Origin: Pseudomonas sp. NFR16
GTDB lineage: Bacteria; Pseudomonadota; Gammaproteobacteria; Pseudomonadales; Pseudomonadaceae
Length of the DNA stretch: 64,000 nt
Assembly (NCBI RefSeq): GCF_900108875.1
Contig: NZ_FNYJ01000001.1
Coordinates: 248,001-312,000 of the forward strand
Direction: 5' to 3'
In this document: piece after piece, positions 26,270-34,572 of the stretch
Layout of the letters: each line of letters begins with the position of its first letter
Position numbering within the stretch: the stretch's first letter is position 1
Made by a program: the position numbers and the translations under genes
The notes under the pieces: generated by a model
Databases searched by the model: none
The model's input: only the letters and a program-made list of their open reading frames with translations
What the model was told of the DNA's origin: nothing

Positions 26270-28675
26270 TTACTCTTCTGGCGTCGCCGTCTTCAGGCCT
26301 TCGTTGATCAGGACCATGCTTTGCGGCGAAGACAGCGGAATGCCGAGTTCACGCAGACGCCCCAGGACCGTGAACAGCAGGTCGCTTCTCGCACCGCCCA
26401 CCGAACGCGGGCTGTTGACGTAGCCGCTGACGCTGATGATCACGCCGGTGTTGGTCAGGTCTTTGAAGGTCACCGACGGCGCTGGCGTGTCGAGGATCGC
26501 TTCGTGTTCGGTGAACGCATGCAACAGCAGCTCGCGGATTTTCAGCACATCGGTGTCCAGCGGCAGGGTGAGGGAAATCCCGACGACGCCCAACGCGTTG
26601 CCCATGGTGACGTTGCGCACGTTCTGCGTGATGAACTGCGAGTTCGGCACGATCACCGTCGAGCGGTCGGACATCTGGATTTCCGTGGCGCGGACATTGA
26701 TGCGGCGGATGTCGCCCTCGACCCCCGCCAGGCTCACCCAATCGCCGACCTTCACCGGCCGTTCGGTCAGCAGAATCAGGCCGGAAATGAAGTTCTGCAC
26801 AATGGCCTGCAGGCCGAAACCGATCCCCACCGACAGCGCGCTGACGACCCAGGTCAGGTTGGTCAGGCTGATGTGCAGCGTAGACATCACCACCGCTATG
26901 ACCAACACGAAGCCGATGTAACCGATCAAGGTCACCAGCGAGGCTTGCATGCCGGCGTCCATGGTGGTTTCGGGCAGCAGTCGCTCGCTGAACCAGCGCT
27001 TGAGCACGCGCACGCCCAGCAGCCCGACCACCACGCAAATCAACGCCATCACGATGTCACTGGGCACGATGTTCAAGTTACCCAGCGATTTGGACGTGAC
27101 GTCGAGTTGCGCGAAGCTGTCGAGCAGATCGCCAGGGCTTGAACCCGAAGGCAGGAAAGCGAGCAGCACTGCAGTGAACAGCAGCAACGTGCGGCCAATT
27201 CCCGCCAGTACCGTGCTGGCTTGCGCCTGATGGCGCGGCGACAGACCCAGTGCCGAACCCAGCGCCATGCCACTGGGCTGCCTGGGTGACAGAAGCGTTT
27301 CGCAGATGTCACCGAAGCAGGCGATCAGCAGATAGGCAGTGGCCGAAACCACGCTGATCCAGAGCAGCTTGACCGCCAGAAAATACGCCAGCGTCAGGTA
27401 GCCGCCCAGCAGCGCCAGCAGACTCAAGCCGGCCCAGACTGCCACGACGAAAGGAATCAGCCCGGCGAAACCGGCCAGCCGTTCCAGCTCGAAGCGACGA
27501 CGTACCCGGCGGTAACGCACCAGCGCGAAAACGAACACCAGCGAGATCACCAGCGCGGTCAGGCCATTGACCGCAACCGTCAGCGCCAGGCTGCTGGCGA
27601 TCACACTGTTGATGCGCTCCTGGGTGCCAATGATCATCAGCGCCAGCGCCAGCACGACCGGGAAGCGGCCCATCGCCGTGGCGATTTCGTCGGGAATCTG
27701 CGGCAGCCGCCAGGAAGGGTGGGGCAGCATCAGCAACGCCCGGCCCATGCCGACGATGAAGGCGCAGAAGGTGATCAGCGTCTGCACCTGATCGAGCAGA
27801 TTGACCACGTCGTTGCTGAGCACCGCACCGCTGACAATTCCCCAGCGCAGCAGGGAAGTGGCGGTGGTGATGGTGAGGATGGTCGACAACCCGACGGCCA
27901 GTGCCAAAGCGCTTCGACGCAGGCGACCTTCCGGCAGCCAGCGAATCATTGCCCAGATCAGCAAGCGCTCCAGCAACCGCCGCACCACGACCCAGATCAG
28001 TACCGCGCCCAGCACGACGCTGAACAGAAACACCCGGTTGCCCGGTGCCAGCGCCGTGTTGAACACCCGGCGCACGTCGGTCAGCAAACCGTTCATGCGG
28101 CCCAGATCGTCATCGGTAGGACGAATCAGCGTGGACCAGAACGCCGAGCTCAGCGGGCTGGCGGTCCGGGTGCTGATCTGCGAGTCGAAAAGGCTGCGGC
28201 GCAGGCTGAAAATCTGCGTCGCCAGGTCCCGTGCGGACTGGCTCAGCGTGTTTGCCTGACGTTCATCGTTGACCAGCGCGTTCTTCTGGTTGGTCAGGGT
28301 CTTGCGCTGGGCGGTCAGGGTCGACGCCTCGTCGGGCTGCACCGGCCCCAGAATGTTGAGCTGATCGTTCAGGTGCTCGATGTCGACGCCTCGCTGCGCG
28401 CTCAGCGCATCGGCCTGTTTCTGCACCTGCAAGGCCGCCTGGCGCAAACTGGAGAGCAGGTCATCGTTGGCGTTGCCCGTGACTTTCTGCCGAATCTGAT
28501 CGAGCTGCTCATTCAGGTCATCCAGGCTCGGCGCCTCGACGGCCGGCGTTGCGCCGTCAGCGTTATCGACCGAGGGCGCCTGCGCAGGCGCCGAGTGAGC
28601 AATGGCAGGCGCGATGATGCACAGCAGCAGCGCGAGCAGTCCGGCATAAAAACGGTTGGACGAGACGTGCAGCAT
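26270..28675 (-). CDS. MscS-family mechanosensitive channel with DUF3772 domain
   Basis: An 801-residue protein. A signal peptide is followed by a long coiled periplasmic region (about 45-150, QIRQKVTGNANDDLLSSLRQ) and DUF3772, then about ten membrane segments. The MscS core follows: the pore-lining helix region contains GIGFGLQAIVQNFISG, and the beta domain has DWVSLAGVEGDIRRINVRATEI. Its length places it with MscK/YbiO-like large channels. It should open under membrane tension after osmotic downshock. Confidence 0.9.
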   Translation of the reverse strand: MLHVSSNRFYAGLLALLLCIIAPAIAHSAPAQAPSVDNADGATPAVEAPSLDDLNEQLDQIRQKVTGNANDDLLSSLRQAALQVQKQADALSAQRGVDIEHLNDQLNILGPVQPDEASTLTAQRKTLTNQKNALVNDERQANTLSQSARDLATQIFSLRRSLFDSQISTRTASPLSSAFWSTLIRPTDDDLGRMNGLLTDVRRVFNTALAPGNRVFLFSVVLGAVLIWVVVRRLLERLLIWAMIRWLPEGRLRRSALALAVGLSTILTITTATSLLRWGIVSGAVLSNDVVNLLDQVQTLITFCAFIVGMGRALLMLPHPSWRLPQIPDEIATAMGRFPVVLALALMIIGTQERINSVIASSLALTVAVNGLTALVISLVFVFALVRYRRVRRRFELERLAGFAGLIPFVVAVWAGLSLLALLGGYLTLAYFLAVKLLWISVVSATAYLLIACFGDICETLLSPRQPSGMALGSALGLSPRHQAQASTVLAGIGRTLLLFTAVLLAFLPSGSSPGDLLDSFAQLDVTSKSLGNLNIVPSDIVMALICVVVGLLGVRVLKRWFSERLLPETTMDAGMQASLVTLIGYIGFVLVIAVVMSTLHISLTNLTWVVSALSVGIGFGLQAIVQNFISGLILLTERPVKVGDWVSLAGVEGDIRRINVRATEIQMSDRSTVIVPNSQFITQNVRNVTMGNALGVVGISLTLPLDTDVLKIRELLLHAFTEHEAILDTPAPSVTFKDLTNTGVIISVSGYVNSPRSVGGARSDLLFTVLGRLRELGIPLSSPQSMVLINEGLKTATPEE

Positions 28676-28773
28676 TCTCTTTCCTTCTTGCGTTAAGCGG
28701 CTCGACCCTGTCCCTGCGCAGAGCCATGAGTGTGAACGTCAGTCGGCGGCAGTCGCCCGGCAGCCCGGGCGCA

Positions 28774-29460
28774 TCATGCGGACGCCAGCGACAGCGGGCG
28801 GCCCAGGCCTTTTTCATAGTGCGACAGAAAATACTGCCACTCCACATCGCTCCAGTAGGAATGGCGACGCAACTGCGGAATGTCGTGCCGAGCGGCGCGC
28901 AAGGTACTGGCGCGACCGTGGGATTTCTCGAGGTCCAGCAGCGCCAGCTCGAAATCCGGGCCGTGCTCGGTCTCCAGCGTCTTGATGAAAATATGTTTGG
29001 AGCGCATGCAGCCGTGCTGCCAGCGGCCCAGGTGCATGCGCGACAGCAGCACGGCAAGCTTTTCCAGGACCTTCAAGTGCTCTTCCTGAGTCAGTTGCGT
29101 GCGGGCGCCCTGGTCATACCAGGTGTCCAGGTCCTGAAAGCCGTTGAGGTCTTTGGTGACCAGAACACCGTGCCAGACGCCTTTGACTTTTTCTGCGCCG
29201 TAGTAGATCGGCTGAGGGGCGGTGACACCCAGTTGCATCAACCTGGAAAGCGCCCGGCCTTCACGCATGACGGTAGGGCGCCCGAACGGGTATTTCAGAC
29301 TGCGGAACAGGTGGCCGGTCTGACGCTTCACATACACGGTCTTGCCATCATGGACGACACGCTGAACACCGCTTGTGCCACTGCGTCGCACGTTGGGCTC
29401 TTCGACCCACGGACCCGAGGTGCTCCACCAATACGAAAAATCCTGCTCACGTTGGCGCAT
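28774..29460 (-). CDS. inaA: InaA-like / lipopolysaccharide kinase-fold protein
   Basis: A 228-residue protein from the ATG at 29460, preceded by GGGAG. It has the Kdo/WaaP kinase-like fold: VVHDGKTVYVKRQTGHLFRS for the nucleotide-binding Lys, GVLVTKDLNGFQDL, the catalytic-loop-like LHLGRWQHGCMRSKHIFI, and LALLDLEKS replacing the usual DFD. This matches Pseudomonas InaA proteins, known as weak-acid-induced; the substrate is unproven. The gene is bordered upstream by the REP array. Confidence 0.8.
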   Translation of the reverse strand: MRQREQDFSYWWSTSGPWVEEPNVRRSGTSGVQRVVHDGKTVYVKRQTGHLFRSLKYPFGRPTVMREGRALSRLMQLGVTAPQPIYYGAEKVKGVWHGVLVTKDLNGFQDLDTWYDQGARTQLTQEEHLKVLEKLAVLLSRMHLGRWQHGCMRSKHIFIKTLETEHGPDFELALLDLEKSHGRASTLRAARHDIPQLRRHSYWSDVEWQYFLSHYEKGLGRPLSLASA

Positions 29461-30544
29461 TGCGCACTCCCGTTTCAAATTATTGTAAATAAATGTTCAG
29501 GCTGGTCTGCCCGACCATGGGTGCGAAAGGCGCTCCCGATTGCCCCATTGGCTCACGAAAATCGTCCTCGGCGCCGCTTTATTCAAAGGCTGCCAGCTGC
29601 AGCCTCTGCGCTGACTGACCGCTGCGGGCGGTTGAGAGACCATTACCGGCATCAATAGTTGCACGATCTTAAACTGTAACACGGTGTTGCACCTCATCCT
29701 CGACTTATCCCCGGCGCAGGACCGGCTTTAGCCGGGAAGGCGTCTGACGCCACGCCGGAAAATCCAGGGGGATCACACCGTCTTCTTCCCGGCTGAAGCC
29801 GGTCCTACAACGCGCGTCCTGCGCACACCGCATCCCCGCGTACACCGCGTTCAAACCGTAGGACCGGCTTTAGCCGGGAAGGCGTCTGACGCCACGCCGG
29901 AAAATCCAGTGATCACACCGTCTCCTTCCCGGCTGAAGCCGGTCCTACAACGCGCGTCCTGCGCACACAGCATCCCCGCGTACACCGCGTTCAAACCGCA
30001 GGACCGGCTTTAGCCGGGAAGGCGTCTGACGTCACGCCGGAAAATCCAGTGATCACACCGTCTCCTTCCCGGCTGAAGCCGGTCCTGCAACGCGCGTCCT
30101 GCGCACACCGCATTCTCCGCGCACACCGCGTTCAAACCGTAGGACCGGCTTCAGCCGGGAAGGCCTCTGACGTCACGCCGGAAAATCCAAGGGGGATCAC
30201 ACCGACTTCTTCCCGGCTGAAGCCGGTCCTACAACGTGCGTCCTGCGCACACCGCATCCTCGCGTACACCGCGTTCAAACCGTAGGACCGGCTTCAGCCG
30301 GGAACGCGCCAGACGCCATACCGCAAAAATCAAGGCGTCAATGCGCGGTGCTGGCAAATGAGCAGCAGTGCTCAAAATCAGAAAGAATCGGATCCAATAG
30401 GGAATTAATTCGCCAGCTAAGGCTCTAGTTCGTGGCGCATGGAAACTCGTCCGTGCGCCAGCCTCACACGTTACAGCGCCGTCTGACGGCGAAGCCAATC
30501 CGGACGGCGCTGCTTAATCCACCTGACAGGGATGCAACCTCTTC
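29461..30544. other. Long intergenic region holding the REP array, no gene supported
   Basis: Over 1 kb between the InaA-like gene and the membrane protein at 30545. The central part is the REP array. The 257 bp next to the InaA-like gene are AT-rich near 29475-29490 and should include its promoter. Open frames across the repeats (for example 30049-30285 plus) merely restate the repeat unit and are not taken as genes. Confidence 0.75.
29718..30304. repeat. Tandem array of inverted REP palindromes (BIME-like), four 140-143 bp units plus one half
   Basis: A 21-bp palindromic core, AGGACCGGCTTYAGCCGGGAA, occurs at 29718, 29860, 30000, 30141 and 30284. Its reverse complement occurs at 29786, 29926, 30066 and 30210. 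Spacing of the forward copies is 142, 140, 141 and 143 bp. The linkers (CGTCTGACG..CACGCCGGAAAATCC and CGCGCGTCCTGCGCACA..GTTCAAACCG) are also repeated, so whole units were duplicated. This is the form of Pseudomonas bacterial interspersed mosaic elements, mobilised by REP-associated RAYT transposases; none is encoded in the window. Confidence 0.92.
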
Positions 30545-31453
30545 ATGCCAACCACTTCATCGACGACGCCCGCCAGGGGCGAGCTCCTCGCCACGTTTCG
30601 TTATGGCAAAGGTTTTTTGATTTTTCTGTTGATCTTCGGCGTTGTCATGCTCGCCATGGCCGGCTTCGTTCTGTACCTGAGCACCATCCTTCCGAACGCA
30701 GCTTCCGGGCCTGTCGCCGTGACGACACGAAGCACAGGCACGGTCCAGTTCTCCAGCACCGTGATGCTAGTGTATGCCACCAGCGCGTTCCTGGCGCTCA
30801 TCGGCATCGGCGCATTCGGTGTGCGTGCGTGGCACAAGAAGATGCGTCTGAGCCAGTACGAGCTGTATGAATACGGCATCGCTGAGACCACTCAGGGAAA
30901 CACGACTTACCTGCCGTACACCGAGATCGAAGACGTCTACCTGTTCAGCTCGGGTCAGGCGGGTTTCTCCGGGCTGATCACCAATCTGGCTTATCGTCGC
31001 AACGCCTCTGAGCCGTTGCGTCGGGTCAATGAAGCGCTGAAGGGGTTTCACGACTTTCAGCAACGGTTCCGCGAGTTGTACCTCAACGCTCGTCAACCGG
31101 TGGTGCTGGAGACCCTGCGCGCAGGCGGCAGCGTGACGTTCAACTATGTCGACTCTGCTCAAGTCTGGCGCAAACGCGCGGCCGGCAATTTCCTGGAGGT
31201 CAACACGCTGCCGATAGTGGTGTCCCGCGATGCCTTGCAGCTACAGGGCAGCCGCGTGCCGATGTCCATCCTTGGCAGCATCGACCTCAGCGCCTGGAGC
31301 GAGAAGGTGGTGATCAACGATCAGTCGGGCAACGTGGTGCTGTCGACCGTAGCGACTGGCATTCTGAGCCTCGACCTGTTCCTCTCCACGCTGACTTTGC
31401 TCAAAGACGGCCAGACCCGGGAGCCCTCCCACGCTACGCCTTTGACGGCGTGA
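30545..31453 (+). CDS. Hypothetical membrane protein with two N-terminal helices
   Basis: A 302-residue protein. Two transmembrane helices lie at about 24-46 (GFLIFLLIFGVVMLAMAGFVLYL) and about 76-94. A cytoplasmic region follows that looks like a PH-like/DUF6585-type domain (YELYEYGIAETTQGNTTYLPYTEIEDVYLF). A hydrophobic patch near the C-terminus (VATGILSLDLFLSTLTLL) may contact the membrane. The function is unknown. It is followed 36 bp later by the DUF2314/ankyrin gene on the same strand. Confidence 0.65.
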   Translation: MPTTSSTTPARGELLATFRYGKGFLIFLLIFGVVMLAMAGFVLYLSTILPNAASGPVAVTTRSTGTVQFSSTVMLVYATSAFLALIGIGAFGVRAWHKKMRLSQYELYEYGIAETTQGNTTYLPYTEIEDVYLFSSGQAGFSGLITNLAYRRNASEPLRRVNEALKGFHDFQQRFRELYLNARQPVVLETLRAGGSVTFNYVDSAQVWRKRAAGNFLEVNTLPIVVSRDALQLQGSRVPMSILGSIDLSAWSEKVVINDQSGNVVLSTVATGILSLDLFLSTLTLLKDGQTREPSHATPLTA

Positions 31454-31489
31454 TCACGGGCTTGAATTGAACGACGGAATCGCGGATCA

Positions 31490-32671
31490 ATGTCGGAACA
31501 CACCATTTACAGCGTCAAAGGGGAAAGCCAGGAGCTGAAGGCAGCCGTGGCCAGCGCCCGGACGACCTTCAAGTTCTTCTGGCGAGAGTTGTCGTGGGAA
31601 TCGCGCAGGATCGTCAAGTGCCTGGATCTGGCGGCGGTCAAACTGTCGTTCGCCCTCGACCCGGACGACCCCCAGATACCCGCAGTCGAAAACATGTGGG
31701 TAGGTGATGTCGAGTTCGACGGGCAGACCATCACCGGCGTGCTGATGAACGAACCGCGCTGGGCAACGTCACTGCAGGCGTCGGATACGGTGTCGCTGCC
31801 CTTCGAGGCCCTCAATGACTGGATGTACGTCCGCAATGGCCACGTCTATGGTGGATTCACCGTGGACGCCCTGCGCGCGGGCATGACCGAGGACGCTCGC
31901 GATGAGCATGACCGGGCGTGGGGGCTGGATTTTGGCACGCCGGGCCTCGTACAAGTGGTGCCTGCCGCGGATGATCAGCAACCCTGGCTGCTGTCCCGAA
32001 ACCTGGACAGCGCAGAGGATCGGCAGACGCTCGCCACTCTGGAACACACCGAACATCCAATGGCGTTGAACATGCGAGAAAAAGTAGAGGAGGGGTTGCA
32101 GGAGCATCCGCACGTCATTCACGACTACGATCCAGCGGGCTGGCTGATGCTGCACCGCGAAGTGCTGGCAGGTAATTATCCAGTGGTTGCTGCGCTGCTG
32201 CGCCACGGCGCCGATCCGCTGGCACCCAATGTTCATGGGCAGACCTCGCTGGCGCTGGCAAGCGCTGCGGGCTGGCCGCGAATCGTCGCCCTGCTGCAAG
32301 GCAACGATCCGGAATACACCGGCCCGGTTCAGTCCCGAGGGTTTCCCCTGTGGCCGATCGGCTTTGCACTCATGGCACTCGGCCTGGGCTGGCTGTACTA
32401 CCTGGTGATCTACCCGCTGCAGGAGACCTGGGGCGGGCGCTCGGTCGAGATCGCCAGCTCATGGGGTTTCCTCGGCGCGGTCATGGTGTTGGGTTATGGC
32501 ATCGTATCCGGCACAGGCCCCTGGTACTTCAGGTTGCGCATGCGCACGCCGCAATGGGGCGGCTCGCGCCTGCTGGATCTGATCGCGCTGCTGATTGGCG
32601 CGGTTATCGCCTTCACGCTGCACGACCAGCTCCAACATTATGTGATCGGCTTCCACAACAGCACCCGCTAG
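31490..32671 (+). CDS. DUF2314 plus ankyrin-repeat membrane protein
   Basis: A 393-residue protein. The N-terminal DUF2314 (about 10-125) has the recognisable ASARTTFKFFWRELSWESRR pattern. The middle carries one or two ankyrin-like repeats (VVAALLRHGADPLAPNVHGQ and TSLALASAAGWPRIVALL). The C-terminus has three hydrophobic segments from about residue 285. The function is unknown. It ends 15 bp from the convergent tssA gene, and such proteins recur beside Pseudomonas T6SS loci, but no direct link is shown. Confidence 0.7.
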   Translation: MSEHTIYSVKGESQELKAAVASARTTFKFFWRELSWESRRIVKCLDLAAVKLSFALDPDDPQIPAVENMWVGDVEFDGQTITGVLMNEPRWATSLQASDTVSLPFEALNDWMYVRNGHVYGGFTVDALRAGMTEDARDEHDRAWGLDFGTPGLVQVVPAADDQQPWLLSRNLDSAEDRQTLATLEHTEHPMALNMREKVEEGLQEHPHVIHDYDPAGWLMLHREVLAGNYPVVAALLRHGADPLAPNVHGQTSLALASAAGWPRIVALLQGNDPEYTGPVQSRGFPLWPIGFALMALGLGWLYYLVIYPLQETWGGRSVEIASSWGFLGAVMVLGYGIVSGTGPWYFRLRMRTPQWGGSRLLDLIALLIGAVIAFTLHDQLQHYVIGFHNSTR

Positions 32672-32686
32672 TGCCACTCAGACCTG

Positions 32687-33787
32687 TCAGGACTTAGGTT
32701 CCTTGGTCCCAAGCACATCGCGAATGCCATCCACCACGTTGCTGTCCTTGATCACGTCGTTCAGCCAGCCTTCCAGCGGCATGTTGCCCCATTTGATCGC
32801 GCGCTCGATCAGGTAGGGGACAGGACTTTGCGGCTCGGTCTGTTTGAAGAACTGCGCCACGCCCGCCAGCAGGGTAAACGCCTCGTCGCGGGTCAGCGGG
32901 GTTGTGCGCAATGGCGCTGAAGCGGTGTCTTTCACGGTCATCGTCATGGCGCTACCTGAAGTGTTCGGCAGCTCGATCGCGGCCGCAGGTTCGGATGGCG
33001 CCTGCGGTGCGGGAGCGTTGAGTTCGACGCCACGGTCTTTGAGCAGTTTTTCGGCGAGTTGCGCGGCACGAGAAAGGATTTCGATCAGCGTGGCGAAGCT
33101 CGGTGCCTCATGGCCGAACAGCTGATCGGCAGTGGCTTGCAGCTGACGACAGGCGTGCAGGCTGTCGTTGATTTCAGCCGCCTTGCGCACGAAGTGTTCG
33201 GTGTCGGTGAGCACCACCGAGCGCTGGAAGATTTCCGCATTGATCTTGCCTTCTTCCAGCGCGAGGCGCATCGCCTGCTGATTCTGCAAGGCAAGGTTTT
33301 CAATGTGACGCGACTCGTCGTAGCGCAACAGGCCGAAGCCGTCGCCCTGGGTAATCGGCAGGCCGCCGACGACATCGGTCAGCGTCGTTTTCAGCCAGGC
33401 CAGGCGGGCAGCGCGCTCCTCCAGACCCTCATCGAGCGCCGGGTACAGACCATCCCAGAACTGCCGCAGGATTCGCTCGGCCAGGGTCAGGCCGAAGGTG
33501 ATGCCCTGGAAATGATATTTGTGCGCCAGCGCTTCACTGAGCCAGGCGACGAGCATCAGGTCCTTGCTCTGCTGAGCGAGTCCCTGTGCAGCCAAGGTGA
33601 TCGTCAGGTCCCAATCCGATGATTTCAGATCGGTCTGCCAGTCACCCTGGGTAAGGTAATCAGGGTCTGCCCGACGAGCCTCTTTGACGTTGTCGAACAG
33701 CGTGGAAAAGCTCAGGTCTTCGCCGCTGCCTCCATTGATCGGCGCTGTGAGTTCGGTCAGTGAAAGGTCGTTGAGAAATTCAGACAT
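32687..33787 (-). CDS. tssA: TssA-family T6SS baseplate/sheath assembly protein
   Basis: A 366-residue protein from the ATG at 33787. The N-terminal ImpA_N domain is clear (TLAERILRQFWDGLYPALDEGLEERAARLAWL). The C-terminal region (LTRDEAFTLLAGVAQFFKQT, then SPVPYLIERAIKWGNMPLEGWLNDVI) is the characteristic terminal motif of short TssA proteins. TssA primes sheath and tube polymerisation at the baseplate. It is the last gene of the minus-strand T6SS block, separated from hcp by a terminator hairpin, so it depends on read-through or its own promoter. Confidence 0.93.
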   Translation of the reverse strand: MSEFLNDLSLTELTAPINGGSGEDLSFSTLFDNVKEARRADPDYLTQGDWQTDLKSSDWDLTITLAAQGLAQQSKDLMLVAWLSEALAHKYHFQGITFGLTLAERILRQFWDGLYPALDEGLEERAARLAWLKTTLTDVVGGLPITQGDGFGLLRYDESRHIENLALQNQQAMRLALEEGKINAEIFQRSVVLTDTEHFVRKAAEINDSLHACRQLQATADQLFGHEAPSFATLIEILSRAAQLAEKLLKDRGVELNAPAPQAPSEPAAAIELPNTSGSAMTMTVKDTASAPLRTTPLTRDEAFTLLAGVAQFFKQTEPQSPVPYLIERAIKWGNMPLEGWLNDVIKDSNVVDGIRDVLGTKEPKS

Positions 33788-33811
33788 GGTCAACTCGGAA
33801 ATGAATAAAAG

Positions 33812-33842
33812 AACACCATGCCGATCGGATCGGCATGGTGTT
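33812..33842 (-). terminator. Intrinsic terminator/attenuator after hcp
   Basis: A perfect 15-bp inverted repeat around one central base: AACACCATGCCGATC / GATCGGCATGGTGTT. On the minus strand it is followed by CTTTTATT, giving a U-rich tail. It lies 46 bp after the hcp stop and 24 bp before the tssA start, so it would cap abundant hcp transcripts and lower tssA expression. Confidence 0.85.
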
Positions 33843-33888
33843 GAACAAGGGCCATCGCCATCGGCGGTGACCCGGGGTGCTTACGCGA

Positions 33889-34407
33889 TTACGCGAAAAC
33901 CTTGTTGGCGGTACGGTCCCAGCCGCCAGTGACGTTACCGCCACCCTGGCCGTCGGCACGGCTCTGCTGGGTGTAGGTGGTCTTGATCCGCGCGAAGTTG
34001 AAGCTGATTTCTTCGATCGGCAGATCGCTCACAGCCTTGTCTTCGCCATTCTGGTTACCACCGGCGATGGCCTTGACCGACGACACCACAACCTCTTCCA
34101 GATTGATGGTCAGGTAGGTCAGCTTGTCGCCGCCGGCACGGTTCACGTTCAGTTGGATCTTGGCGATGTGAGTGCCTTTGCAGCAGGCTTCGAACAGCTT
34201 CGCGGACGCCTTGTCGACGGCTTTGCGAATGCTGAAATCGCTCAGCGCGACGCGCTCGGACGACGCACCACCCGAGGAACTTGCGGTCGCCGAGGTCGCT
34301 TGAGTGGCGCCGTATTCGTAGCCCAGAACTTCGATCCAGTCCTTGTGCTTGTCGTCCAGCACTTCACCTGGAATCCCGTCGATCTGAATATATGCGTCAA
34401 ATGCCAT
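33889..34407 (-). CDS. hcp: Hcp, T6SS inner-tube protein
   Basis: A 172-residue Hcp1-type protein, starting AFDAYIQIDGIPGEVLDDKHKD and ending in GGWDRTANKVFA, both classic for the family. Hexameric rings stack into the tube inside the TssBC sheath, and also chaperone small effectors. The centre carries a Ser/Ala/Thr-rich loop (ATQATSATASSSGGAS). GGAG lies ten bases upstream of the ATG. A 165-bp gap upstream plus a hairpin, and a terminator downstream, suggest a separate, strongly expressed transcript. Confidence 0.96.
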   Translation of the reverse strand: MAFDAYIQIDGIPGEVLDDKHKDWIEVLGYEYGATQATSATASSSGGASSERVALSDFSIRKAVDKASAKLFEACCKGTHIAKIQLNVNRAGGDKLTYLTINLEEVVVSSVKAIAGGNQNGEDKAVSDLPIEEISFNFARIKTTYTQQSRADGQGGGNVTGGWDRTANKVFA

Positions 34408-34477
34408 TTTTTACGTCTCCATTTTCTTACATTTAAGGGCCAGCCTTACCTGCGGCCAGATCTCAGCCCCTTGATTT

Positions 34478-34504
34478 GACCTCCTTGATCATTCAAGAGA
34501 GGTC
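34478..34504 (-). promoter_or_regulatory. Stem-loop upstream of hcp
   Basis: On the minus strand GACCTC-T-CTTGA pairs with TCAAG-GAGGTC across a four-base loop, an 11-bp stem with one bulge. It lies about 70 bp upstream of the hcp start. No U tract follows. It may end transcripts from the upstream operon, or form part of the hcp leader or operator. Confidence 0.4.
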
Positions 34505-34514
34505 TGTTGCCGCT

Positions 34515-34544
34515 GCCTCAGCCTCCGCACGCAGAGGCTCAGGC
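34515..34544 (-). terminator. Hairpin just after the OmpA-tailed TssM-like gene
   Basis: GCCTCAGCCTC and GAGGCTCAGGC form an 11-bp near-perfect arm pair (one mismatch) around an eight-base loop, 29 bp beyond the stop of the TssM-like gene. A U tract is lacking, so it is a candidate mRNA 3' stabiliser or factor-dependent end rather than a sure terminator. Confidence 0.4.
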
Positions 34545-34572
34545 GCCGGTTCCTTCTGAGCGATACGCGTAC

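Noticed and set aside
30049..30285. 79-codon plus-strand frame across the REP array
   Set aside because: It translates the repeat unit twice, has no ribosome site and no family; the repeats explain it.
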